Assembly (NCBI GenBank): GCA_028282905.1
Contig: JANQGW010000158.1
Span: 1 to 45,146, forward strand
Source: Sedimentisphaerales bacterium
GTDB taxonomy: Bacteria > Planctomycetota > Phycisphaerae > Sedimentisphaerales > Anaerohalosphaeraceae
DNA: 45,146 bases
Reading direction: 5' to 3'
Shown here: one piece after another, positions 15,127-22,987 of the stretch
Layout of the letters: each line of letters opens with the position of its first letter
Position numbering within the stretch: the first letter of the stretch is position 1
Position numbers and translations under genes: made by a program
Notes under the pieces: model-generated
The model's input: only the letters and a program-made list of their open reading frames with translations
The model's database searches: none
What the model was told of the DNA's origin: nothing

Positions 15127-17166
15127 ATGGAAACCACAAAACAAGCCACACGGCTGATCGCAATCATGTTGCTGGCGTTATTGATGATTCTGGGTGCCCG
15201 AGCCAGGGCGGCAGGGCTTCTCAAGCCCACCAACGGTGATGCATCCGATGTATTCATCAAGTCTCACCGCGTCAATGTTGTGATTAATAATGGATTTGCA
15301 AAAACCGAGGTAGATCAGGTTTTCGGCAATAACAGCGACATTGATCTTGAAGCGATTTATACTTTTCCCATTCCCAAGCAGGCCAGTTTGTCTGAGGTCA
15401 GCCTTTGGATTGACGATCAGGAAGTTGTTGGCGAGGTACTCGAAAAGAAGAAGGCACGGGAAGTCTACGAAGACCAGGTTTCCAAGGGCAATGACACCGC
15501 GATTGCCGAAAAGAATGACTATATGACATTTGATGTCGCGGTTTATCCCGTCCGCGCCGGCGGCGAAACACGAATTCGGCTGGTTTATTATCAGCCTCTG
15601 GAAATTGACAGCAATGTCGGGCGGTACCTCTATCCTTTGGCGGAAGGTGGCGTGGATGATGAGCGAATCGCCTTTTGGTCGGTTGATGATGTGGTGCACG
15701 AGACGTTTTCGTTTGACCTGACATTGAAATCGGCATTTCCCGTAAAAGATGTGCGTTTGCCCGGTTACATGGATAAAGCACTGATTGAGCAGACTCAGCA
15801 GGCGGCAGAAGAGCAAACCGGACAGTCTGATGAGTATCATGTACGCCTTGAGTCCGCAGAAGGTGACGCCCTGACGCGGGATATTGTGGTCTATTATCGC
15901 CTGGCCGATGATGTGCCCGCGCGGGTGGAGGTGGTTCCTTACCGGGCGGATAAGAATACGGACGGTACGTTTATGGTAGTGGTGACTCCCGCAGCGGATT
16001 TGCAGCGGATTACCGAGGGCGTTGACTGGGTTTTTGTACTGGACAAATCCGGCTCGATGAGCGGCGGTAAAATCGCGACGCTTGCCGACGGCGTCAGCCG
16101 GGCGATTGGAAAAATGTCTCCCGAAGATCGTTTTCGCATTATCACATTCAACAACGGGGCACAGGATTTCAGCGGCGGCTATCAAAATGCCACGCCCGCG
16201 AATGTTCAGAGTATTCTGGGCAAACTCTCGAAACTTAAGGCTGACGGCGGGACGAATTTGTTTGCCGGTGTCTCAAAGGCCTATAACGGGCTGGATGATG
16301 ACCGGACAACCAATATTCTGCTGGTGACTGACGGTGTTGCCAATGTTGGCCCCACACAGCACAGCGACTTTTTGAAGCTTTTGCGTCAGTATGACATCCG
16401 GCTTTTTACTTTTGTCATCGGCAACAGTGCCAATCAGCCCTTAATGGAGCGTCTGGCAAAGGATTCCAACGGATTTGCCATGAATATCTCGGATTCGGAT
16501 GACATTGTCGGCCGAATTCTGCAGATTAAAAACAAAGTGCTGTACGAAAGTCTCCACGATGTCGAGTTGAAGTTCCACGGCGAACGCGTTAAACAACTGA
16601 CGCCCGCCAACCCCGGCAGTCTCTATCAGGGCCAGCAGCTTGTGATGTTTGGCCGGTATGCCGGAAGCGGGCCCGTCAAGGTTGAGCTGAAAGCCAAAAT
16701 CTCCGGCCAGCAGCATAGCTGGGATTGCCAGGTTGATTTCCCCGAGGTCGATACGGATAATCCTGAGATCGAGCGGCTGTGGGCGTTATCGATGATTGAG
16801 GAAGCCATGCAGGAAATTCGAGAATATGGCGAAAAAACATCGCTTCAGAAAACCATTATGGACCTGGGGACCGAATACTCGCTGGTGACGGATTACACCT
16901 CGATGGTGGTTCTATCCGAAGAGCAAATGGAAGAAGCAGGCATCCAGCGACGTAATGCCAACCGTGTCAATCGTGAACGCAAGGCCCAGCAGGCCCGTCA
17001 GCATCAGCCTGCCAAGAATTACCGTGTCGATCAAAACAAGCAGAATCCTTCCGGTAACAAAGGAGCTTTCGACGGCCGTCGGTCTCCCGGTTTCGGGACA
17101 GGCCCTGTCGGACCTTTGTTTGTCGGATTAGCTGTGTGGTTAAACCGTAGGAAACGGAAACAATAA
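15127..17166 (+). CDS. Secreted VIT/vWA domain protein with C-terminal sorting tail
   Basis: 679 residues with AAAGGAG before the ATG. Residues 1-29 are a signal peptide. Residues ~33-165 are a VIT (inter-alpha-trypsin-like) domain, including ARDVYED-type AREVYEDQVSKG. Residues ~298-470 are a von Willebrand A domain with an intact MIDAS: D306-K-S-G-S310, DGGTN and LLVTDGVANVG. A basic, Gln/Asn-rich linker (~610-650) leads to a glycine-rich tail, a short hydrophobic stretch (PVGPLFVGLAVWL) and terminal RRKRK. That layout resembles GlyGly-CTERM signals cut by rhombosortase, and a rhombosortase-like gene follows directly. The protein is probably anchored at the cell surface and bridges a metal-dependent ligand. 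VIT/vWA proteins are known sortase targets in marine proteobacteria; here the sorting enzyme differs. Confidence 0.9.
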   Translation: METTKQATRLIAIMLLALLMILGARARAAGLLKPTNGDASDVFIKSHRVNVVINNGFAKTEVDQVFGNNSDIDLEAIYTFPIPKQASLSEVSLWIDDQEVVGEVLEKKKAREVYEDQVSKGNDTAIAEKNDYMTFDVAVYPVRAGGETRIRLVYYQPLEIDSNVGRYLYPLAEGGVDDERIAFWSVDDVVHETFSFDLTLKSAFPVKDVRLPGYMDKALIEQTQQAAEEQTGQSDEYHVRLESAEGDALTRDIVVYYRLADDVPARVEVVPYRADKNTDGTFMVVVTPAADLQRITEGVDWVFVLDKSGSMSGGKIATLADGVSRAIGKMSPEDRFRIITFNNGAQDFSGGYQNATPANVQSILGKLSKLKADGGTNLFAGVSKAYNGLDDDRTTNILLVTDGVANVGPTQHSDFLKLLRQYDIRLFTFVIGNSANQPLMERLAKDSNGFAMNISDSDDIVGRILQIKNKVLYESLHDVELKFHGERVKQLTPANPGSLYQGQQLVMFGRYAGSGPVKVELKAKISGQQHSWDCQVDFPEVDTDNPEIERLWALSMIEEAMQEIREYGEKTSLQKTIMDLGTEYSLVTDYTSMVVLSEEQMEEAGIQRRNANRVNRERKAQQARQHQPAKNYRVDQNKQNPSGNKGAFDGRRSPGFGTGPVGPLFVGLAVWLNRRKRKQ

Positions 17167-17182
17167 AAGGCAGTCTTGCCGA

Positions 17183-17213
17183 TGCCGGGGCGACTTCGCG
17201 GATCGTCCCGGCA
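17183..17213 (+). other. Intercistronic hairpin before rhombosortase gene
   Basis: TGCCGGGGCGA (17183-17193) pairs with TCGTCCCGGCA (17203-17213) through 11 positions with one G-U, around a 9-nt loop. There is no U-tract. It ends just before the AGGAAAGG ribosome-binding region of the next gene, so it may stabilise the upstream message or reduce protease translation relative to its substrate. Confidence 0.55.
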
Positions 17214-17227
17214 GGAAAGGTTTAACC

Positions 17228-17875
17228 ATGAAACGAAAAGAACTAATAATATTTGCTGTTATTATTATACTGGCCAACGTCTCATTGCTGTTTGGTCGGG
17301 TTGCTGACGGGTTTATCTATCTGCCCGAAAAAGTATTTGCCGGCCAATTGTGGCGTCTTATTACCCATCCTTTCGTTCATGTCAGCGGCTATCATCTGTT
17401 ATTGGACGGTGCTGCATTTCTGCTGCTGTATGCTCAAATTCAGGAAAAGAGTTTTGCTCGCCGGATACTTTATCTTCTGGGAATTCATGCGGCAGTGGTC
17501 GCGACGGTAACGCTGAGTCTTCCTGCTGTCACCTCTGCCGGTTATTGCGGACTGTCCGGATTGGCGCATGGACTGATGGCTCTCTGGTGCATCGAGAGAA
17601 TCGCCTCAAGTGGAACCGACAAGCTTGAACGTCGTCTTGCCGCTGTCGTCGGAGTGGGATTGCTGGCGAAAAGCCTTTATGAGGCTGCTGTCGGGCATGT
17701 ATTTTTTGAATCGATTCACTTTGGTTCCGTCGGTATTCCTGTGGTGATCAGTCATCTGGCCGGCGTCATGGGGGCGGTTATTACGTATGGAATTCTGAAT
17801 ATTTCTCAAATCAAAAATAATGCAAAAAGAATCAAAAAAGCATTTTCTTCCATAGAAATGGAGGCAATAAAATGA
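17228..17875 (+). CDS. Rhombosortase-like rhomboid family intramembrane serine protease
   Basis: 215 residues, about six membrane helices. The active-site signature CGLSGLAHG (nucleophile Ser110, with the extra His114 seen in rhombosortases) and a late SHLAG (His176) fit the rhomboid Ser-His dyad. ITHPFVHVSGYHLLLDG matches the conserved early loop. Length is close to the compact rhombosortase form. AGGAAAGG precedes the ATG. It follows the VIT/vWA gene by 61 nt, and that product ends in a compatible tail, so a dedicated protease-substrate pair that cleaves and transfers the protein at the membrane is the best reading. Its last four bases overlap the radical SAM start. Confidence 0.85.
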   Translation: MKRKELIIFAVIIILANVSLLFGRVADGFIYLPEKVFAGQLWRLITHPFVHVSGYHLLLDGAAFLLLYAQIQEKSFARRILYLLGIHAAVVATVTLSLPAVTSAGYCGLSGLAHGLMALWCIERIASSGTDKLERRLAAVVGVGLLAKSLYEAAVGHVFFESIHFGSVGIPVVISHLAGVMGAVITYGILNISQIKNNAKRIKKAFSSIEMEAIK

Positions 17876-19251
17876 AAATTCTACTGATTTCACCGGCGTC
17901 CGGATATTGGCGAAAGATTGGCCGACGCAAACTGTTCAGCGGCCGGACATTTCGCTTTTCAATGCTGTCGCTTTTGACTGTGGCAAAACTCAGCCCGGCG
18001 GATGCGGAAGTTACGATTGTCGATGAACAGATTGAAGATGTCCCGATTTATGATCGTTACGACCTGGTCGGCATCACCTGCATGACGGCGACGGCGCCGC
18101 GGGCGTTTGAGTTATGCGATTATTTCAAAGATCGCAATATTCCCGTGGTGCTTGGCGGTTTTTATCCCAGTTTAAATCCGCAGGCGGCGTTGGAGCACGC
18201 AGATGCGGTAGTGGTCGGGCCTGCGTTTGAGGCCTGGCCACGTCTTTGTGAAGATTCCCGCGGCGGTTCGCTGAAATCGGTCTATTACGGCAATCCCGCC
18301 GCGGCGGTTCCGCAGACTTTGCCTCGCCAGATGGTTCAATCGGGCAATTACTCCACGCCCAACGCAACTTATGCGACGATGGGATGCCAAAATAAGTGTA
18401 AATTCTGCTCGATCAGTACGGTGTACAATGCTCATCACTTCACCCGGCCTGTCGAGGAGGTTGTCGGCGAAGTGGCGTCTTTTGATACTAAGTTCTTCAT
18501 GTTTGTCGATGACAATTTGACACAAAACCGTGACTATGCCTTGGACTTAATGTCGGAACTGACCCCACTGAAAAAGCAGTGGATTACGCAGGCGTCGATT
18601 GAGATTGCCGACGATGACGAATTGCTGTCGGCCATGTCAGACGCCGGCTGTATCGGAGTCTTCATCGGGCTGGAGTCGTTCAATGAAACCGTACTCGACC
18701 GGACCGAGAAAGGCTTTAATCGACCCAACCATTACAAGCAGGCGATTGACAAACTGCATGCGTATGGGATGTTTGTGCAGTCCGGCGTGATTTTTGGTTT
18801 TGCCCAGGACAATGTGCACGTCTTTGAATCGACGCTGAAAATGCTGGAAAAGATCGGCATTGACGCGATTCAAACATCCATCCTGACGCCCATTCCGGGT
18901 ACGCCGCTGCATGAGGAAATGAAAGACCGTATCTTCGACGATGACTTAGACCATTACGACTATCGGCACACGGTATTTTGTCCGCACCGGATGACAGCGC
19001 CGCAACTGCAGGCCGGTGCTGATTGGGTGATTCGCAAGTTCTACTCGCCATGGCGGATTATCAAGCGAACGATACGCTGGCTGCTGACACCAGGGCTGAC
19101 GCGTTATAAATGCCTGTTCGTGGTGAACTGGGCCTATTACGGCCGGACAAAGGCTTTTGGAATTAAGGGCTCAAATCCGGCAGCCGCAGAAAAGGGAACT
19201 TTGGCAGAAAGCGTATTGGCATGGATGACGGGCAAAAAACGTCCGGCCTGA
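17872..19251 (+). CDS. B12-binding-type radical SAM protein
   Basis: 459 residues; GGAGG precedes the ATG, which overlaps the rhombosortase stop. Residues ~1-140 form a Rossmann-like domain typical of the cobalamin-binding region (DLVGITCMTATAPRAFELCDYF, VVLGGFYPS). The radical SAM core (~160-370) has the cluster motif C172-Q-N-K-C176-K-F-C179, then MFVDDNL and FIGLESFNE. The C-terminal ~80 residues are basic and may form an accessory domain. No DxHxxG cobalamin motif is visible, as in many members. Substrate is unknown; its translational coupling to the rhombosortase and closeness to two reductase-type Fe-S proteins point to one shared process. Confidence 0.9.
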   Translation: MKILLISPASGYWRKIGRRKLFSGRTFRFSMLSLLTVAKLSPADAEVTIVDEQIEDVPIYDRYDLVGITCMTATAPRAFELCDYFKDRNIPVVLGGFYPSLNPQAALEHADAVVVGPAFEAWPRLCEDSRGGSLKSVYYGNPAAAVPQTLPRQMVQSGNYSTPNATYATMGCQNKCKFCSISTVYNAHHFTRPVEEVVGEVASFDTKFFMFVDDNLTQNRDYALDLMSELTPLKKQWITQASIEIADDDELLSAMSDAGCIGVFIGLESFNETVLDRTEKGFNRPNHYKQAIDKLHAYGMFVQSGVIFGFAQDNVHVFESTLKMLEKIGIDAIQTSILTPIPGTPLHEEMKDRIFDDDLDHYDYRHTVFCPHRMTAPQLQAGADWVIRKFYSPWRIIKRTIRWLLTPGLTRYKCLFVVNWAYYGRTKAFGIKGSNPAAAEKGTLAESVLAWMTGKKRPA

Positions 19252-19295
19252 CAATGAGTATTTAAAATGAACAAAATCAAGGAAGGGACAAAATA

Positions 19296-20231
19296 ATGAA
19301 CGTAAACAATAATCAATCCCGAACCGTGAGCATTCCGTGGATTGGCAGGCATTATACCAAGCTGCTGGGACTATCCCTGAGTCGGTTGGGACTCAATGTG
19401 TTACTGCCGCCAAAGACCACCGATAAGACCATCCAGATTGGCGTACGGAACACGGCTGAGATGATTTGTTTTCCTTTAAAGCCGACGCTTGGTAATTTTG
19501 CAGAAGCCCTTGACGAAGGAGCGGACACATTGTTGATGTATGACTCACAGGGCCAGTGTCGTCTGAGACATTATTGGAAAATACATGAATTCACCTTGCG
19601 AAATATGGGCTATGAGTTTGAGATGTTCCATGTAAATTTCAAAAATGTTCTGCCGGTGCTGAAAAAGCTCAGCGGAGCTTCCTACACGCGGATTACCAAA
19701 GAGTTGTTTCGTTTTTACCGCTTAGTAAAAAAGTCCGATCAGGCCAAAGAGGCTTGGGCCGATGACCGGCCGAATATCGGCATTATCGGTGAAATATTCA
19801 CCTGCTGTGATGAACGCATTAATTACGGCATCGAAAATAAAATCAAAGCTCTTGGCGGTAAACCCGTTAATACCGTTACCTTGTCATCTTTTATCAGAGG
19901 GAGTTTTCTGCGAAAACTGCCCTGGCGTTCAGCTAAAAGCACATATGACCGGCAGGCCGCGAAATATCTCAATGGCGATCTTGGCGGCCACGGCAAAGAA
20001 AATATTTCTCATTTGCTGAAGATGGTCGATCAGGGCATCGGTGGTATTATACATCTATTGCCAATGAGCTGTATGCCGGAAACATCCATCGAGCCGTTTG
20101 TGACGTCGATCTGCCGTGAGCACGATGTGCCGCTGCTGCGAATTCCGATTGATGAGAATACTGCCGAGGCAAATCTGGACACCCGGCTGGAAACATTTGT
20201 AGAATTGATTAAAATGAGAGGGAACCAATGA
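19296..20231 (+). CDS. 2-hydroxyacyl-CoA dehydratase-like (HgdB/DUF2229 type) Fe-S protein
   Basis: 311 residues. Conserved-looking cysteines are C58 (MICFPLKPTLGN), C88 (YDSQGQCRLRHYW), C170-C171 (GEIFTCCDERINYG) and C259 (LLPMSCMPE). This set fits the CoA-dehydratase-like or double-cubane protein superfamily that receives electrons from an ATP-driven activase. It is shorter than HgdB and has no partner alpha subunit here, so CoA-ester dehydration is unlikely to be its job. GGAAGGGAC precedes the ATG. It sits 44 nt after the radical SAM gene, and its last four bases overlap the activase start, so the two proteins should be made together. Confidence 0.8.
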   Translation: MNVNNNQSRTVSIPWIGRHYTKLLGLSLSRLGLNVLLPPKTTDKTIQIGVRNTAEMICFPLKPTLGNFAEALDEGADTLLMYDSQGQCRLRHYWKIHEFTLRNMGYEFEMFHVNFKNVLPVLKKLSGASYTRITKELFRFYRLVKKSDQAKEAWADDRPNIGIIGEIFTCCDERINYGIENKIKALGGKPVNTVTLSSFIRGSFLRKLPWRSAKSTYDRQAAKYLNGDLGGHGKENISHLLKMVDQGIGGIIHLLPMSCMPETSIEPFVTSICREHDVPLLRIPIDENTAEANLDTRLETFVELIKMRGNQ

Positions 20232-21193
20232 AGACATATATAGGATTAGATGTGGGCAGCGTTTCCGTGAAGCTGGCGGCTGTCGATGAGAATGAAAAAC
20301 TGATCAATTCCATCTATTTGCGAAACAGCGGATTGATCGAGACGGTTCAAAAGGGGCTTGAAGTGATGGCCGATACCTCTGACGTGGCGGGTGTGGGAGT
20401 TACCGGCAGCGGGCGGCGATTTGTCGGAATGTTTGTCGGTGCCGATTTGATTAAGACCGAAATCCTGGCGCATACCGTCGGGACACTGTCGTTTTATCCA
20501 GAGGTGCGGACGCTTATGGATATTGGCGGCGAAGATTCCAAGCTGATGACACTCAATCATGGCGTGCTGGAAAATTTCCAGCTCAATTCCATCTGTTCAG
20601 CGGGAACAGGCAGCTTTCTCGAATCCATTGCCTCCCGGATGGGGATTCGGATTGAGGACGTGGGCGATATTGCCCTGAAAAGCACCCGCCGGCTCGATTT
20701 TCCATCCAAGTGCGGCGTCTTTACCCAGTCGGCGGTCGTCTCGCGGAAAAATACCGGTGCTGCCAAGGAAGATATTCTCATGGGCGTCTGTCGGTCGCTG
20801 GTGGCCAATTACCTGACGATGGCCAAGGGCACATCGCTGGAGCCGCCGTTTGTGTTCCAGGGCGCCACGGCCAAAAACAAAGCGATTGTAGCGGCGTTTG
20901 AGGAAGAATTGGGGCACAAGGTGATTGTACCGGAATATTGTGACGTGATGGGGGCGATTGGTTCGGCAATTATGGTCAAACGTGCCCAACCGGCACAGAC
21001 TGTCTTTAAAGGCTTCAGCCTGCTGGATAAACACTATGAGACACAAACCGAGATTGCCGATGGCTGTGAAAATCACTGCGAAATCAACCGGCTGTACGAA
21101 AATGGGCAATACGTCGGTTGCATTGGCAATAAATGTGACAAATGTGCGGTTATGACTGTTTCGAATAATGTACCGAGCGTGCTATGCGCCTGA
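20228..21193 (+). CDS. BadF/BadG/HgdC-type ATPase, reductive activase
   Basis: 321 residues of the ASKHA fold: phosphate loop IGLDVGSVSVKLA (5-17) and MDIGGEDSKLM (98-108). Cysteines C123 (SICSAGTGSF) and C162 (PSKCGVF) are 39 apart, the spacing of the bridging [4Fe-4S] ligands in HgdC. Such homodimers use ATP to push electrons to very low potential onto a partner Fe-S protein. The C-terminal ~50 residues add an unusual cysteine-rich tail (DGCENHCEIN, GCIGNKCDKC) that could carry a second cluster. Start overlaps the preceding HgdB-like gene, its expected partner. The radical SAM enzyme upstream might also be reduced or reactivated by it. Confidence 0.88.
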   Translation: MKTYIGLDVGSVSVKLAAVDENEKLINSIYLRNSGLIETVQKGLEVMADTSDVAGVGVTGSGRRFVGMFVGADLIKTEILAHTVGTLSFYPEVRTLMDIGGEDSKLMTLNHGVLENFQLNSICSAGTGSFLESIASRMGIRIEDVGDIALKSTRRLDFPSKCGVFTQSAVVSRKNTGAAKEDILMGVCRSLVANYLTMAKGTSLEPPFVFQGATAKNKAIVAAFEEELGHKVIVPEYCDVMGAIGSAIMVKRAQPAQTVFKGFSLLDKHYETQTEIADGCENHCEINRLYENGQYVGCIGNKCDKCAVMTVSNNVPSVLCA

Positions 21194-21241
21194 TAATACG
21201 GTTCAGGAATGGATAACATTAATCGAAAGGAGAGGCAGACA

Positions 21242-21802
21242 ATGCGAAAAATGATAATTATGATAGCGACAATTGCGATTTTAGCTGCGGGGTGTCAGGA
21301 AGCATCGACCCGAAAGATGGTTTCTGGTCACACGGAAAAGCAGTTGCTTCGGATTGGCGTTTATGACAGCCGGGGAATTGCGATTGCCTATGCACATTCC
21401 GGTTTCAACGATGAACGCTATCGACAGATGAAGGCCCAATTGGACGCGGCACAAGCGGCAGGAGATGAGCAAAAGGTTGCCGAAATAAAACAACGCGGCA
21501 AAGACGACCAAGCCAAAAAACATTTACAGGGATTCGGTACGGCTCCGGTGCATGAGTATCTGGAGGTTGTGAAGGACCGGATTCCGGAGGTCGCGAAGGT
21601 CGCCGGTGTTGATGTCATTGTCAGTAAGTGGGAAACGGACTTTCTGGCGGATGATGTTGAAACCGTCGATGTGACCATGGAACTGGCAAAGCTGTTCAAT
21701 CCCAAAGAGAAAGCCTATCAGTGGATCGAACAGATGAAAGACCAAAAGCCGATTGATCATGCAGAAATCCGGCGTCTTGAGAAGGAAGACCCGAATTTCT
21801 AA
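21242..21802 (+). CDS. Lipoprotein, distant OmpH/Skp-like
   Basis: 186 residues from ATG 21242, with AAAGGAGAG upstream; an in-frame ATG at 21209 lacks a site. A lipoprotein signal ends in ILAAGC, so Cys18 would be acylated. The body starts with a beta-like IGVYDSRGIAIAYA, followed by a charged helical stretch (RYRQMKAQLDAAQAAGDEQKVAEIKQRGKDDQAKK). The end, VDVIVSKWETDF...VDVTMELAKLFNP, recalls the last strand and DIT motif of OmpH/Skp chaperones. The resemblance is by eye only. It is 48 nt after the activase and probably closes the operon; a periplasmic helper for the secreted VIT/vWA protein is possible. Confidence 0.75.
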   Translation: MRKMIIMIATIAILAAGCQEASTRKMVSGHTEKQLLRIGVYDSRGIAIAYAHSGFNDERYRQMKAQLDAAQAAGDEQKVAEIKQRGKDDQAKKHLQGFGTAPVHEYLEVVKDRIPEVAKVAGVDVIVSKWETDFLADDVETVDVTMELAKLFNPKEKAYQWIEQMKDQKPIDHAEIRRLEKEDPNF

Positions 21803-21902
21803 GGAAAGTGTAGATGCAGGGATTCAGGAAATGCCGTATCCAGGCCCGGCCTGGGTGGTATAAACAGCGTTAAAATTGAAAGATTGCTTTCTGGGGATGA
21901 AT

Positions 21903-22871
21903 ATGTTACAAATACTGTGTCAACAACGGATAATCAGGGAGAATGCAGCGTTGAAGGATCGACCGGTATTACTACCGATACAGCAGGCCGACCCATCCGG
22001 CTACGATGCGGATGCACAAGCCTATTTTGCGCATTATAACCTGGATATGGAAGGGCTTACCCTCGAGCATCGTTTCGGCTCGTTTGAATCGGGCGGTTTT
22101 ACGCTGGCAGCGCATCTCTATAAACCTGCTCAATACACTGCAACCGTGGTACTCCTGCATGGTTACCTCAACCACAGCGGGCAATTCAAAAATCTCATCC
22201 GGCATCTGCTGGGAAACAATTTTGCCGTGGCGGTTTATGATTTGCCCGGCCACGGCCTGTCTTCCGGCAAAACTGCGGAAATTAATTCGTTCGATCAGTA
22301 TGTACAAACCACGCTGGATTTTTTAAGCATTGGCCGGCAATTCCTCGATGGTCCGTATCATGTTCTCGGATTCAGTACGGGGGCGGCGATTTTGATTGAG
22401 ATGCTGATCGATGACAAAGCGGATGATTTCAATAAGATTCTTCTGGCCGGGCCGCTGATTCAGTGGAGCGCCTATGAGCAGTCCAAGGCGACGTACAGGG
22501 TTTATAAGGAGTTCACCGATAAGATCGCCCGGTTCCATCGCAGAAATTCGTCGGATAAGGATTACCTGCGATTCAATAAGACGCAGGATTACCTGCACGC
22601 CCACCATTTGTCGCTGCGATGGGTCAAGGCACTGTTTGACTGGAACGAAAAGGTTGAGGCCGCCGATGTGTGTGACCGGAAAATGATGGTCATTCAGGGC
22701 GACAAGGATGGCACAGTCGATTGGCAATATAATTTGAAGCTGATTGCCAAAAAGTTTCCGAATGCCAAAACTCAAATGATTCCCGGTGCCAACCACGAAC
22801 TGTTCAACGAGGCCCCGGAATATAAACAGCAGGCATTGGACTCTGTGACAAACTATTTTAGACAGGATTAA
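21903..22871 (+). CDS. Alpha/beta hydrolase (serine aminopeptidase S33 / monoacylglycerol lipase-like)
   Basis: 322 residues from ATG 21903 (GGGG 6 nt upstream; ATG 21897 also possible). Shows oxyanion-hole VVLLHGYLNHSGQF, YDLPGHGLSSG, nucleophile elbow GFSTG, acid loop GDKDGTVDW and catalytic-His loop PGANHELFNE, the full triad of the S33/lysophospholipase type. No signal peptide, so probably cytoplasmic. Substrate unknown; an acyl-ester of a lipid is plausible given the phospholipid acyltransferase gene downstream. The final codons (RQD and stop) lie inside a 34-bp repeat shared with 28125-28158. Confidence 0.87.
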   Translation: MLQILCQQRIIRENAALKDRPVLLPIQQADPSGYDADAQAYFAHYNLDMEGLTLEHRFGSFESGGFTLAAHLYKPAQYTATVVLLHGYLNHSGQFKNLIRHLLGNNFAVAVYDLPGHGLSSGKTAEINSFDQYVQTTLDFLSIGRQFLDGPYHVLGFSTGAAILIEMLIDDKADDFNKILLAGPLIQWSAYEQSKATYRVYKEFTDKIARFHRRNSSDKDYLRFNKTQDYLHAHHLSLRWVKALFDWNEKVEAADVCDRKMMVIQGDKDGTVDWQYNLKLIAKKFPNAKTQMIPGANHELFNEAPEYKQQALDSVTNYFRQD

Positions 22872-22887
22872 CGGGATAAACAGGATT
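22854..22887 (-). repeat. 34-bp repeat copy A (inverted relative to copy B)
   Basis: Read on the minus strand it is AATCCTGT-TTATCCCGT-TAATCCTGTC-TAAAATA, 31 of 34 identical to 28125-28158. It has a 9-bp internal period and overlaps the hydrolase stop codon. Confidence 0.8.
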
Positions 22888-22907
22888 TTTAAAAACCTTA
22901 AGATAAA

Positions 22908-22967
22908 ATCAGTGTCAATCAGCGTTAATCAGTGTCAAAAAAAACATAAAATCTGTGTAATCTGTGG
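22908..22967. repeat. Short-period intergenic repeat patch (10 bp and 9 bp units)
   Basis: Three consecutive 10-mers (ATCAGTGTCA, ATCAGCGTTA, ATCAGTGTCA; 22908-22937) and, after a gap, two 9-mers AATCTGTGT and AATCTGTGG (22950-22967). Non-coding; just upstream of the AGGAG of the next gene. Confidence 0.75.
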
Positions 22968-22987
22968 ACAAATACAGGAGTAATCAA

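Noticed and set aside
15178-16185. Long minus-strand open frame (335 codons) opposite the VIT/vWA gene
   Set aside because: It is the antisense shadow of a clear gene with domain motifs; it has no family features of its own.
22964-22987. GTG start for the zinc-ribbon protein
   Set aside because: It would place the AGGAG ribosome-binding site inside the coding region; ATG 22988 is correctly spaced.
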